This document shows, piece by piece, positions 32,550-44,272 of a stretch of DNA of 64,000 bases; the stretch's first letter is position 1; each line of letters begins with the position of its first letter. The translations under genes were made by a program, and so were the position numbers. The notes beneath the pieces were generated by a model. The model ran no database searches, had not been told where the DNA came from, and saw nothing but the letters and a program-made list of their open reading frames with translations. Origin of the DNA: Lutraria lutraria (taxonomy: Eukaryota > Mollusca > Bivalvia > Venerida > Mactridae); assembly GCA_964023205.1 (NCBI GenBank), contig OZ026835.1:39591083-39655082 (forward strand), in the 5' to 3' direction.

Positions 32550-34633
32550 ACTAATGATATTAATGATACACCAGCCTAATTGATATGAATATGTATATAA
32601 ACAGTTATCTGTTCAACCATAATACTTTGAGAAAAGATCTGAGATTTGAGCTCAGAGACTGTGCTCAAGTTTTACAGTCTCTCTAAAGACAGAAGGGTTT
32701 AATATTAACTGAAGTGGTTCTTCTGGTGAACATAATTTGCCGTAGCGTAATTGTAGAGAAACATGCTAAAAAATCATGGGAAATTAAACTGTAGAACTAG
32801 AAATTCAAAATCAGTCCTTTTTGGCCCCAAATACAGCCAAAAAAGGAAAAATATTATAAAAAGAAAACGTCAAACATATTTTACATCAATTCTGTACAAA
32901 GCCTCAAAGACAATCAGTTTTCAAACAACTACTTTGTGACCTTTTAGGACACAATTTGCATTGATAAAGAAATATATTGCTTGCTTAGTTAACAAAAGTT
33001 TAACAAAATTAAAACATGGTATACATTAATTCAGTGCAGTCAAACCTGTGCTAGCGTCCACATTCATATAAGGGCAACCCTGTGACTAAAAGCATCTTTT
33101 TTAAAAACTTTTATTGATTGTTTAAATCAAAATGACCTCCAAATAAAGGCCACCAGTCAATAAAGCCCTCACTCCAATGGATGACCTTTGTGCACAGGTT
33201 TGACTGTACTTAGAAAACTTTATTACCATCAATTCAATCCTTAAAATCAAGTTAGTGAAACATAGAACAACTTACGGTAATACTGAATACATATTGCTAT
33301 AGGAAACTTTAACTTTTTTCAGACTAACATTAAGAAAAAGGATAACAATTATGACTAAATATAAAACATATAAAGTGCAATACCTGTCACTAATATAGAG
33401 ATAGCAATAACATGGTTTCAGCAAGATCACTTCAACAAACTTGGTGGTCTGTCATGAGAACAAGAAATTTCACACACAGGACTAAGTATTCAGAATATTT
33501 GGCAAGTAACAGTAAAAGAGCTTCTGTCATGACCTTACAATATTTGTTAAAAAAATTAGATCGTGCAGTATTGTAAATGTCTTTTAATTGCACATAAACT
33601 TTTTCGGTGAATCGGCCACCATGTGTAACTGAAAAATTGTTGTAAAACGGCATTTAACCCAAATGAAAAGAAAATATATTTCAAAATTGTCTACAAGTTC
33701 TGATATTCTTGCAAATTTGAACACTCAAGTCCACAACAAAACAATAAAACTTTCTTGTTGAGAAATCTCACAGTTCCCAACAAGACATGATAAGGCCTAA
33801 AAATAATTTTGTTTGTTTCATGTTACATGGTCATTAAAAATAGAGTAGGTATGTTGGGATTTATTTTTATTTATTTCGTTTATATTAAATTGGTTTTTGA
33901 AAAGTCTGTGGAAAGGTAAGAAAGTGGATGTACCATTCCTCTGGCCTAATAAAAATATTAGGGTTGCTGGGGAAAATTTTGGTAGGTCCGGGAACCAGAA
34001 ACAAGCAATTATTTAATGCCTCATAGAATGAGTGTACACAAAACATGAAAAAATCATCACAGAAAAAAAGACTTTGATAATAATGCTGATTTCAATTACT
34101 GGTACTGATACCATACACAATTCTTCTTAAATATATTAAATACATTGTGTATAATATTAATTATACTAAATGATCCAGGGAATATCATTCACTGAGTGTT
34201 ACATACTTGATAGGAATGAAAGCCTATCATAATCAAAGGTTAACTTTAAAACAAATCAAGTTTTAGCAAACATATATATATAGACATATCCATGAGTAAA
34301 TGAATCTTGGTCCTTAAAACTCATTGGATACCAGTAAGTTGTAGAGTCTCGACTAAATAAAATCATCTCATTATCCAGCTTTGGCCATCCTTATAAAATG
34401 TCTGTTTGCAGTAACCCTACCCAGAGAATTAGTGGGTAGGTAGGAAAGCTTTTTTTACAATTTGATTTTTATACTGAATTTAAAATAAATACCAGAATGC
34501 TATTTTCGATTAACCCAAAAGGCTACTGAAAGTTTGAGGTGCCTTTTTGGTGATCAGGTAGCGATACCGCAAATTTTTTTTCTAAGGACTGCCTTACATA
34601 AATTTTGCAGTAAATAATATTATACCAGTATTG
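32550..34633. other. Region downstream of the membrane-protein gene
   Basis: A complete TA-type MITE lies at about 33036-33210 (CAGTCAAACCTGTGCTAGCG to CACAGGTTTGACTGTA). GTTTGTTTC-type MITE pieces lie at 33790-34010 and 34390-34470. The membrane-protein 3' UTR should begin at 34633 and run leftwards; its end was not identified. Confidence 0.45.
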
Positions 34634-34915
34634 TTAAGTTAGTTTTACACTTTCAGGATTGATTCTTTTCTTTATCCAGGCAGGTTCAAGCCCAGGACTG
34701 GCCCATGCGTAATAAGGACCATACAGCAATACCAGGACTCCAACCTGTACAACTCCCAGTGAGGTCATCACCAATACAACATTCAGATATTGACCTAGAT
34801 AATAAGCCATACATATATGGACGATGACATCAAAGGTTGTACCAAGTATTAGACTAGGTTCCCATGTGTTCTTTAGATCTGTTTTAAACCACTCCAGAGA
34901 ACTCCAGTTGATGAT
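34634..34915 (-). CDS. Membrane-protein gene, last coding exon
   Basis: The acceptor TTTACAG lies just above 34915. The exon encodes 93 residues from IINWSSLEWFK to the stop after ESVKLT, and holds two hydrophobic segments. It joins the preceding exon in phase 0. Confidence 0.75.
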   Translation of the reverse strand: MINWSSLEWFKTDLKNTWEPSLILGTTFDVIVHICMAYYLGQYLNVVLVMTSLGVVQVGVLVLLYGPYYAWASPGLEPAWIKKRINPESVKLT

Positions 34916-36326
34916 CTGTAAATGATTATAACAAAATATGATTAGTGAAATATAAATACTTGTATAGTGTGCTTCTATTTACCTGTGAAAGCTGAATAAT
35001 TATACAGTAGCTGAATGTGATTATCTTTAGCTTCATACCAGTACCACAGTCATAGTTCATTCTTTTTACCATTATGGAATGTTCCATTACGCATGTTTAT
35101 ATAATATTATGCTGCACATTGTTAAATACATGTACATATATACATTTGACAATCGGTATAACTAAAAATGTCGCGAAATTTACGAAAGTAATCAAACCTC
35201 ACTGAAGCTAAAATTAAATATAAGCATTGACCATGAAATTATGCAGCTTTGACAGTTCAATAAAAGCATACAATACCATAAGTGCATAATTTGTATCATA
35301 TAAAATCAAGGATACAGACATGTATTTGATGCATTTGACAGATCTTTGTAGCTCAAAATTTGATCTCAGATTGCACCATAATGCAGCATTTACAGGGTGG
35401 CTTTTATTCAGAAGTGGCTGCTAACACAAATTTGACTGTATCTGATAAACAAAACTGCCAAGGCATTATTGGCTCAATGGTCCTTGATGTAATTCTCCAA
35501 AATATGGAAAAAAATGGCCAGGGATTTTTTTGGGGCGATTTTATAGCCAAAATTCGGTCATAATAATTTCCCAATGGAAAATAGTATCTTTTTTTCCCAA
35601 TTCACAGACAAAAATTCCCAATAAAAAAAAATATGTTTTTTATTAATTTTATAAGTTCATTGACATCACTGATAGTAAATACCTTATTCTGCTACTGTTC
35701 TATGGGAGAATATGTAGAAAAAGTTGAACATTGCAAAAATTTTAGCTATACATTTTTTCCCAATTTTGATTAAAACGCAGAGAAAATTCCCAATCCCAAG
35801 GGTATGGGTCATGTTCCCAAAATACCAAGAAAAAACCCTGATGGCATACAAGCGCTACTAACAACATAACCTGAAAAAAATGTATGTACCAGTCTGATAA
35901 GAGTATATTTGAAAACTGAACAATAGTTCAACTTTCCATAGCCTAACTCACTCGCTTGACACCCATGAATTTTTATGCAGTGCAAGTCTATGTAGGTTCA
36001 GTTTCCATGAGTACTTTCAGGACTTTGATTGTTAACACTTACCCTCTTGGCTGGTCCAGATTTATCCCAGTAAATGAAGTAATACCCATGTTGTATCATC
36101 TGCAATACAGCCAGCCATCGTAACTTCCCAGTGAACAAGAATGATGATGTAAACACAGTTAGAAGGTCAAATAAGAAATACAGTCGAATTCGAACCAGAT
36201 CTTTTCGTGGTAAAAGTCGTACACGGAATAATATCAAAGTATGACCCCAGATATGAAACCACTCAATGGTGAACAACAAGAAAGCAATCGCCGTGGTAAC
36301 CACATTCATTATGATGTCTGTTCGAT
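34634..36326 (-). CDS. Multi-pass membrane protein, family not recognised (two coding exons)
   Basis: Reading the - strand, exon 36326-36043 (acceptor TTTCAG, donor GTAAGT) splices in frame to exon 34915-34634 (acceptor TTACAG, stop TAA at 34636-34634). The first in-frame ATG is at 36309-36307, giving 182 aa; the exon is open for six more residues upstream, so an earlier start is possible. Five hydrophobic segments are visible: IIMNVVTTAIAFLLFTIEW, LYFLFDLLTVFTSSFLF, WLAVLQMIQHGYYFIYW, SLILGTTFDVIVHICMAYYL and VVLVMTSLGVVQVGVLVLLY. Basic loops lie between them (RVRLLPRKDLVRIR), and a charged tail follows (WIKKRINPESVKLT). No signal peptide is evident. An integral membrane protein of four to five passes is well supported. 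Its function, partner and compartment are unknown, and I assign no family. Confidence 0.75.
34916..36042 (-). other. Intron between the membrane-protein coding exons
   Basis: A 1.1-kb intron with GTAAGT donor and TTACAG acceptor. It contains a half copy of the TA-type MITE (35389-35442) and a complete CAGGG-type element (35519-35840). Confidence 0.75.
35519..35840. mobile_element. CAGGG-type element, 5-bp TSD ATGGC
   Basis: Begins CAGGGATTTTTTTGGGGCG and ends GAAAAAACCCTG. ATGGC flanks it at 35514-35518 and 35841-35845. 322 bp, no coding capacity, inside the membrane-protein intron. The same element in opposite orientation is at 58031-58334. Confidence 0.8.
36043..36326 (-). CDS. Membrane-protein gene, first recognisable coding exon
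   Basis: The acceptor reads CCATTTCAG just above 36326 and the donor AGG|GTAAGT lies at 36043/36042. If the exon is read through from its 5' edge it encodes 94 full codons, from RTDIIMNVV to SGPAKR. The likely start is ATG at 36309-36307 (context atcataATGA, A at -3). It holds three of the five hydrophobic segments. Confidence 0.75.
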
Positions 36327-36753
36327 CTGAAATGGATTTAATTAGTACAATTTTTAGCAGAACAGAACATACTATTTTATTCACCCAATTATAGAATATA
36401 TACAATATATGAGGATATAACATAATGCCAATATTATATGATAACATGAAACAAGCAAGAGAGGATATTGGACTCTTTCAGTAACATTCAAGACAAAAAA
36501 TCATATCAGAAAACACCATAGCAGCAGTAGGGAAATAATAATTGACAATCATAACTTCTCGGGCATTTCCGTAACTGAGAAATACGCCTCCTACATAAGT
36601 TTAGGGTTAATGCACTTTCAGTCACTACTTTTTCAACATTAGGTAGTAATAGGTACTTGTTTTCAAGAATCATTCTCAGAATTACCGACTTTCAAATGTG
36701 TTTATCATTCGTGACTGATAAAATGGGCATTAAGAAACAGACTAGATTCCCAG

Positions 36754-37093
36754 CAGGGCCTTTTTTCCTTCTATAACAGAGGTCGAAATTCGGTGACTTC
36801 CCAATTGCAAAAAGGCTGTTTTTTCCCAATTTTGGGAAAGAAATTCCCAAAATTACAATGCTGAAAATTCTAATTTGATAAATTATGATTTTCCCTAAAT
36901 CTATTTTTCATGTTCTGTGAATAAAACTTGCATTATTTAGCATTATTTATTGAAATGTTACATTGTTGTTTTAAATTTAAAACTTATAATAAAAAGAAAT
37001 TTTAACCTTTTCCCAATTTGGCTGAAAATCGCACTTGTATTTCCCAAAATGAAAGGCTAAGGCCCCTTCCCAATTTTTGGAAAAAAGGCCCTG
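36754..37093. mobile_element. CAGGG-type element, 5-bp TSD CCCAG
   Basis: Begins CAGGGCCTTTTTTCC and ends with its inverse GGAAAAAAGGCCCTG. CCCAG flanks at 36749-36753 and 37094-37098. 340 bp. Internal TTTCCCAATTTTGGGAAAG words and GTCGAAATTCGG link it to the other copies. Confidence 0.85.
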
Positions 37094-37870
37094 CCCAGGG
37101 CCAGCCATAATGGAAAGTAGCCCCTGAACAACAACAACAAAATGGCGGCCTGCTTATTTTGTCCGAGGCACTTTTATTTAGACAAATGCCGAGGAGTTCC
37201 AATTGAATAATAATGCAACAAACATTTTTTTCACTTAAATTGTGAATGATTCATACTAAATTGTTTCTGCCCAGTAACTTTCGAGAATCATTGCTACCAA
37301 GGGAGGTAAATATTGTAGATACATATGTGGGAACTATGTATTCTGATATTTTAAAGTTGAATCTACAAGTTATGCCTTAATTAAACTTGTATATATAGGA
37401 AAATTTTTGTTAACAACCCCCAATTTCCCCAAATGTGGACTACCGGTATATACGGACAAAAGTCTGTTGAATTTGCCAAGCAATATATATGGCTGCCAAG
37501 GGAGGTAAATCTTGTAGATGTGGGAACCGCCCGGAACTATGTATAGCACCTTTGAGCATTTCCATGCTCAGGTGAGCTAAAAAAGAGTCTCGCTGTCACA
37601 AACAGTCTACATATATCTAAGTCTTCACACTAACCAACTAGCCCATCGGGCTTATCGGGCTAGTGCATTTTCTAAAATTTGTGTATTTGGGCTAGCAGGA
37701 TTTTTTTTATTTTCAATAACTTCCACATTATAGTTCAGGCTAGTGCGTTAAAAATATTAGTTTGAACACTGAATATCTACTTAGTTGGACATATCTGCTA
37801 TTTTACAGTTGAGTCATCTGCCAAGTGCTACATCGATCTGCACCTGATTATAAGACTGTTCATAATAAAC

Positions 37871-38318
37871 TAGGGCTGTCCCGATACAAATCTCAGCCGA
37901 TACGATACGTATTGCGATACGGTACTAACGATATGCGATATCTACGATACGATATAAAAGTACTTCAAAGTAATAAAAACGTAATAATATAATTTCTAAG
38001 TCACTATCTACTCGCTAAAATCTAAATATTCGAATCGAATTTGTGGTCTAGCTGATCCTCATGCTGCTATAATGTCTACAAATAGCTGCAAATGTCTATA
38101 AATATGTAGATCCCCAGATATTAGTTGAGTGAGCATTGTCGTCGATTAAATGAGAGTAAATTCGTAAATCTATGTCAGTTGTTGAACATTCTAGGAGTTT
38201 TTAATGTAAAAGTAAATAAAACGCGATACGGCCGATACGCGACCATCCGATACGATACGCATATCGTTCAGCACTGTACCGGTACGTACCGGTACACGGC
38301 CATATCGGGACAGCCCTA
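37871..38318. mobile_element. hAT-type MITE, 8-bp TSD TAATAAAC
   Basis: Inverted ends TAGGGCTGTCCCGATA / TATCGGGACAGCCCTA. TAATAAAC flanks at 37863-37870 and 38319-38326. The subterminal parts are dense in CGATACGATACG words. 448 bp, no transposase. An 8-bp target duplication with TAGGG ends is characteristic of hAT elements. Confidence 0.85.
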
Positions 38319-38584
38319 TAATAAACCTACCAGTAACTTGAAATAAATTTATACATTATAAATAACTAGTCTACAGTGGGACAAGAAGACACAACGGTGT
38401 ACAACTGTCATGAAAGTAACATGGGTGAAGACGGAGTTCACAATTAATAACGTTATTTCTCTAACAAATAAAGTTTAAACATAGCGATATTTTAAATTGG
38501 CACTCTCCCAAATAGCCCAACTTATTTGACCGTTTTGTGACGCCGACATACATAAAATATTGGCCCCGGAGAGGAGACCCTGGT

Positions 38585-41500
38585 CAGAGACGTATAATAC
38601 AAGAGATAGGCAACTCGTTCTTTGAGATAAGGAAATACCGGGAAATCTCGTATGCGCCGCGGGATTTCTCACGCGATCAACAACCGCAACCGTCGTCCGC
38701 CATTTTGTATCATTGAGATACGGTTGCTTACGTCTCTGTTTATCAACTTCACTTCACAAATATAGAACACTAGCTGATCGAATGCATAAAATTTAGAAAA
38801 ATTATTATTTAGATCATTTCGTGTGTGTGTGTGTATATTTATATACATACTCGACGAGTTCATTGAAATAAACAAGTAGAGTCCTGTACTGAGTGGAGTT
38901 GCGTTGTAACTTGTGGTGGGGGAAGGCCAGAACATCAAAACTGTACTCGCTAAAACTCGAGAACTAATTGCTGGATTTAAATAATTAAAGTTATTTTGAC
39001 TTTGTTGATACATGATTGATGGTTGCCCGAAGTTTCAATTCTCTCAGATTAGATTATATATCTTAATTTATGTTTAAACTGAGGTCACCCTTAAAGTCTG
39101 ATTATTCGAGTTAAGTTCTAGGCCTAGCAAATACATCAAAACTGTACTCGCTAAAACTTTAGAACTATTCGTTTGATTTCTATAATTCAAGTTATTTTGA
39201 CTTTGTTGATATGTGGTTGATGGTTGCCCGAAGTTTCAACCCTCTCAAATGAGGATAATTACCTCAGAATTCAAATCAAAATGGTCACGCTTTAAAGACT
39301 GAAAATTTCAGTGAAATTCCTGGCCGAGTTATAATATCAAAACTGTACTCGCTAAAACTCGAAAACTAATTGCTGGATTTCAAAAATTAAAGTTATTTTG
39401 ACTTTGTTGATACATGATTGATGGTTGCCCGAAGTTTCAATTCTCTCAGATTAGATTATATATCTTAATTTATGTTTAAACTGAGGTCACCCTTAAAGTC
39501 TGATTATTCGAGTTAAGTTCTAGGCCTAGCAAATACATCAAAACTGTACTCGCTAAAACCTTAGAACTATTCGTTTGATTTCTATAATTCAAGTTATTTT
39601 GACTTTGTTGATATTTGGTTGATGGTTGCCCGAAGTTTCAACCCTCTCAAATGAGGATATAATTACCTCAGAATTCAAATCAAAATGGTCACGCTTTAAA
39701 GACTGAAAATTTCAGTGAAATTCCTGGCCGAGTTATAATATCAAAACTGTACTCGCTAAAACTTGAGAACTATTAACTTTATTTCTATAATTCCATTATT
39801 TTAGACTGTGATAATGTGTGATTGATGGTTGCCCGAAGTTTCAACACTCTCAAATGAGGACATTTGCCTCAGAATTAAAATATAAATTGACTACCCTTTA
39901 AAGACTGAAAGTTTCAGTTAAATTCTAGGCCGGGTCATAACATCAAAACTGTAGTCGCTAAAACTTGAGAACCGATCGTTTGATTTCTTTAATTTCAGTA
40001 TTTTAGACTGTGATAATCTGTAATTGATGGTTGCCAGCAGTTTCAACACTTAAATGAGGATATTTGTCTCGGAATTCAAATTTAAAATGGTTAATTACCC
40101 TTTAAAGAATGAAAGTGAAATTCAATGCCAAATACCAACATCTGTCCAGAAACCTGTAGCTGCTAAAATTTGAGAACTGTTCGGCTGGTGTTAGCTTGAT
40201 TTCTCTAATTCCAGTATTTTAGACTGCGATAATCATAATTCTTTTCAGACAGTGAGACTTTGCGAAAAGGTAAAAACATGTCTGACAATTAAGCTTGAAA
40301 CTTCCGTCAGGGAAAAGAAATCTGTCATAAAACACACACACACAGTATAGAAATATATCAATATATTTTGTCTGTTTTAATGTATATTCTTTGAAATATT
40401 TAATTTTAGCCCTTGAAACTATAAAAATGTGTTTATTCTATACAAGAAAAGTTAAATATATATATTTTATTGTACTGATTTATTTGACACCTGTAGTTTT
40501 TCAAGTAAACTTCGTTATTTATTGGGTATTTCTTTTTCGCAAACACATTGTTTTTTTTAAATGATTGATTTTTCATTCTTGAATGTTATCTGATTGTACA
40601 CATATACAAACATGTATTAGTCTTGAAGTGTCACACATGTCAGCTGTAATAAACAATGCATGACCATAAAACTTTTGTTGACACATGTTTCTGATGATAT
40701 CTATGGACCCATACTGTTCTGTGACCAGTAATTCCCTTGATTGCATAATCCCTAATATGGTAAACAAAACAAATTTTCACACAAGATAGCCACTTGATGT
40801 TAACTTCAAAGGCCTGCCAAAATAACAAAATGTATGACATTGAAAAAAAAAACTACCGGGGGTAAAATCATATTTGTTAGTATTTTTTTCAATATGGTTC
40901 ATGTTGATATTAATAATATTATGCGATGACATATTAATAGATAAGCAACGCGCCGAACATCTATATGCAGCATTAGTAACAAAATTCCACAAAAAAATAA
41001 GAAAATCCATAGATCTGTCATCTTTAAGATGATTCAGTCATACATGTTTTTTGGTGACATTGTCAGTTTCCAACTGTTGTTTGTTGGAAACAGAATAATT
41101 GTTTCCATAATCGGTATAATCACCAAAAGTAATCTTAAATCTAGACATTCGTCATGCAATGAGAGAAAGTCTGAGGAAGACGTGATGTAAGTACTAGTGT
41201 TACTCAGAAAATAAATTACAGAGACAGAGAAAAAATATAATTGGCAACTGCATGTCGTGTTTATATAGGGACAATATACCAACTTCACACCTTCAAAAAT
41301 AAGTGAGAGGTGTTGACTGATGAACAATGAATGAGGTCTATAAATTTCATTTTTTTTAAGGAAATTATTTTATGTCGCTAAACAGATTAATCCACATTGT
41401 ACACAAGCATCAATAAAAAATCGGTCATATTGTATAGTCGAAAACAGCATAGATATATTAAAGACCCTAAATTCCGACAGCTATGGATCAACGTCTCTAT

Positions 41501-41727
41501 TATTATAAATATTATTATAAGTCTTTTTGTTTTCGATAATGTCACTCGCATGCCCTTTCCGAATTGCCATTATTTATATATACTGTATAATCGACAACAT
41601 TATCCGGACTCGTACCGTGTAGACGTACTATATACCGAACTGACCGATCATGCTAAATATCGCGATTGACATACGAGATATTGGGAGATTTCGCGTAGTT
41701 GCCTATCTCTTGTATTATACGTCTCTG
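38585..41727. mobile_element. hAT-like 3.1-kb non-autonomous element carrying a satellite
   Basis: A perfect 31-bp terminal inverted repeat beginning CAGAGACGTATAATACAAG lies at 38585-38615 and 41697-41727. CCCTGGT flanks at 38578-38584 and 41728-41734. The left subterminal part is CpG-rich and contains CAAAATGGCGGAC. The interior carries a 201-bp satellite (38934-40215). No long frame resembles a transposase, so it is non-autonomous. It sits in the presumed first intron of the membrane-protein gene. Confidence 0.8.
38934..40215. repeat. 201-bp satellite, about 6.4 units, dimeric organisation
   Basis: Units begin ATCAAAACTGTACTCGCTAA at 38934, 39135, 39336, 39537, 39740 and 39942, with a degenerate one near 40138. 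Each contains TTGATGGTTGCCCGAAGTTT. Units 1 and 3 are nearly identical, as are 2 and 4 (and 3' parts alternate), giving a 402-bp A-B higher-order repeat. Divergence rises toward the right end. Confidence 0.9.
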
Positions 41728-42698
41728 CCCTGGTCAACCAGAAAGTTGAATATTATTAAGGCCACCAAATATAACACGACAAATGATACCCCATCTAACA
41801 GATTCAGATCGGAAATAAGTAACTAAATATGAAAACTACTTTCGAATCGAACGAACAAAGACATGGCCTAGAGGCTACAGTAGACATTTTCTGTTCTCAA
41901 GCGAAATTTCGAGACTACGAATTCAGAAATCCATAAGTGTTCAAAGACAAAGATTCGTAAAGATTCACAGATAAATTACCGAAATACAGATCTAATATTA
42001 AAACAAGACGCTTACCTTGATTCAACCTATATCACAGCTATAGCCTAGCAAGTGTGTGCTCTATTTACTAACATAGGCTAATCTTCGCTATGACATTGAC
42101 CTTGAATCGATTTTCTACCAACACGACTGTTGATAAATAATGAATTGGTTTGTTATCGACTGCCTAAAATGCTATGGTTAAAATGTAAGCATGTTAATAT
42201 GTAGCTCTATAGAATCTTATGTAAAACGATTTTAAACCAAATGTATACTTCCATTCGTTAGATAACACGACATGCATAAAATTATTACATGTATACAAAT
42301 CGTCTGCTAGTCTGGTTCCCGGACGTGCTCTACAATTACATAGTGTACGGGGAAGGAACTCCAGACTAATCGTCTGCTCGATAACGGACGCAGAAATACA
42401 GGGTCACCCAGAATTATGCACAGTTAACGTACGCTTTAATAAATCAATCGATCGACTAATAAATACCATCTATTTGAACGTATAATCCATACAATTACAA
42501 TGGACTGGAGCTATATATATATCATATTTCTTGTACGAATGCACTAGCAAACTTTGTTCGACTTGGATTGTATTCATACCTGGCGTCCGGGCATCCTAGT
42601 GCAGAAAGGGTAGACGTGATGATATCCACGTTTATAAAGCTCTCACTATACTGACCTATATCGTAAGCTATATATCTATACAATGTATGGCCTTATGC
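41728..42698. other. Intergenic / upstream of the membrane-protein gene
   Basis: Contains the candidate 5' UTR exon (42016-42110) and a small inverted repeat (GCTAGTCTGGTTCCC at about 42307 against GGAACTCCAGACTAATCG at about 42355). Otherwise unique AT-rich sequence. Confidence 0.4.
42016..42110 (-). other. Candidate non-coding first exon of the membrane-protein gene
   Basis: On the - strand a strong donor (AATCAAG|GTAAGC) ends an exon-like stretch at 42016. The short frames before it are closed by stops, so it would be 5' UTR. Splicing to 36326 would make ATG 36309-36307 the first usable start. The upstream edge is unknown and the link to this gene is inference. Confidence 0.3.
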
Positions 42699-42700
42699 TA

Positions 42701-43896
42701 TGGTGGCTGATTTATGCCATTTATTCGCCACAACAATGCGAAAAAGAGAAAATACGACAAAGTCAACTTTGTTGTATCTTTGCATTGTTGCATTTTCGCA
42801 TTGTCGTGGCGAAAAAGCGAAAATACGACAGATGAAGGGCGACAATACGACATCAAAGATGTGTCGTGTTTTCGCATAACATCTGTCGTATCTTTGCTTT
42901 TTCATGGCGAAAATGCAACAATGCGAAAACATGACAAAGTCGACTTTTTCGCATTGTTACATTTTCGCATTGTTGCATTCAACAAGCGCATGCATGCGCA
43001 CCAACTTGTATAACAATGCGAAGTTCGCATTGTTATACAAGTTGGTGCGCTTACAAGTACAACCGGAACGCGAAAATGCAACAATGCGAAAATGCGAAAA
43101 AGTCGACTTTGTCGTGTTTTTGCATTAATTGTTACATTTTCGCCACGAGAAAGCAAAGATACGACAGATGTAAGGCGAAAGCACGACACATTTTTGCACA
43201 TGTGATTTTTTTCTACCCCCACAATTCAGAATGGTGGAAGGGCATTAATTAAGCGTTGTTCTGTCCATATGTCTTTATGTGCATCCGTCCGTTAAAATTT
43301 TGATGTTGTATCTTTGCATTGTTGCATTGTTGCATTTTCGCATTGTCGTGGCGAAACGGCGAAAATACGACAGATGAAGGGCGACAATACGACACCAAAA
43401 ATGTGTCGTGCTTTCGCCTTACATATGTCGTATCTTTGCTTTCTCGTGGCGAAAATGTAACAATTAATGCAAAAACACGACAAAGTCGACTTTTTCGCAT
43501 TTTCGCATTGTTGCATTTTCGCGTTCCGATTGTACAAGCGCACCAACTTGTATAACAATGCGAACTTCGCATTGTTATACAAGTTGGTGCGCATGCATGC
43601 GCTTGTTGAATGCAACAATGCGAAAATGTAACAATGCGAAAAAGTCGACTTTGTCATGTTTTCGCATTGTTGCATTTTCGCCATGAAAAAGCAAAGATAC
43701 GACAGATGTTATGCGAAAACACGACACATCTTTGATGTCGTATTGTTGCCCTTCATTTGTCGTATTTTCGCTTTTTCGCCACGACAATGCGAAAATGCAA
43801 CAATGCAAAGATACGACAGTCAATTTTCGCTTTTTTGCATTTTCGCTTTGTTGTGGCGAAAAAACGAAAATACGACATGGCATAAATCAGCCACCA
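42701..43896. mobile_element. 1.2-kb hairpin element with nested hairpins
   Basis: TIRs TGGTGGCTGATTTATGCCA (42701-42719) and its inverse (43878-43896) are flanked by TA on both sides. Apart from a spacer at about 43195-43310, the whole element folds back on itself. Each arm contains its own near-perfect palindrome centred at about 43021 and 43567 (CAATGCGAAGTTCGCATTG and its counterpart). The arms are built from a few words such as CGAAAATGCAACAATGCG, AAAGTCGACTTT and TGTCGTATCTTTGC. The many short frames on both strands are by-products. Confidence 0.85.
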
Positions 43897-44272
43897 TACT
43901 ATGCAAACCTAGCGCTACGCACACGTGCGTAATCAATTCAGAAAAGTTAAAATAGAAATTTTAAATATAATACATGACACATTGTGTTGGCAAACTTGTA
44001 TTTCACTTTTGTTGATTCAGATCTGTAAAATTATATTAATTTAGTATAGTCTGAGAAAATTATTAGAAATTATTTTTCGAAAATTAATTGGCTGATAATT
44101 TTCATCTGTTATACTCCCACTACTACATTTTGCCTGATCTGTTTGTTGATGATTTATGTTGGTCTATTTACATGATACAAAATAATAATAAATGTTTTCT
44201 TCCAAATGTTTTATATTGTTCCATCTTTTCACTGACTTTGATATCCCCGCAAGCAAAGTTTGAGAGGGATTT

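Noticed and set aside
38531..38549. Possible first coding exon of the membrane-protein gene (MSASQN then a GTCAAA donor)
   Set aside because: The phase would fit, but the donor is poor. The stronger upstream donor at 42016 makes a start inside exon 36326-36043 more likely.
42714..43955. Cluster of about a dozen overlapping frames in the hairpin element
   Set aside because: The frames arise from a few repeated words on both strands, with low complexity and no protein motif.
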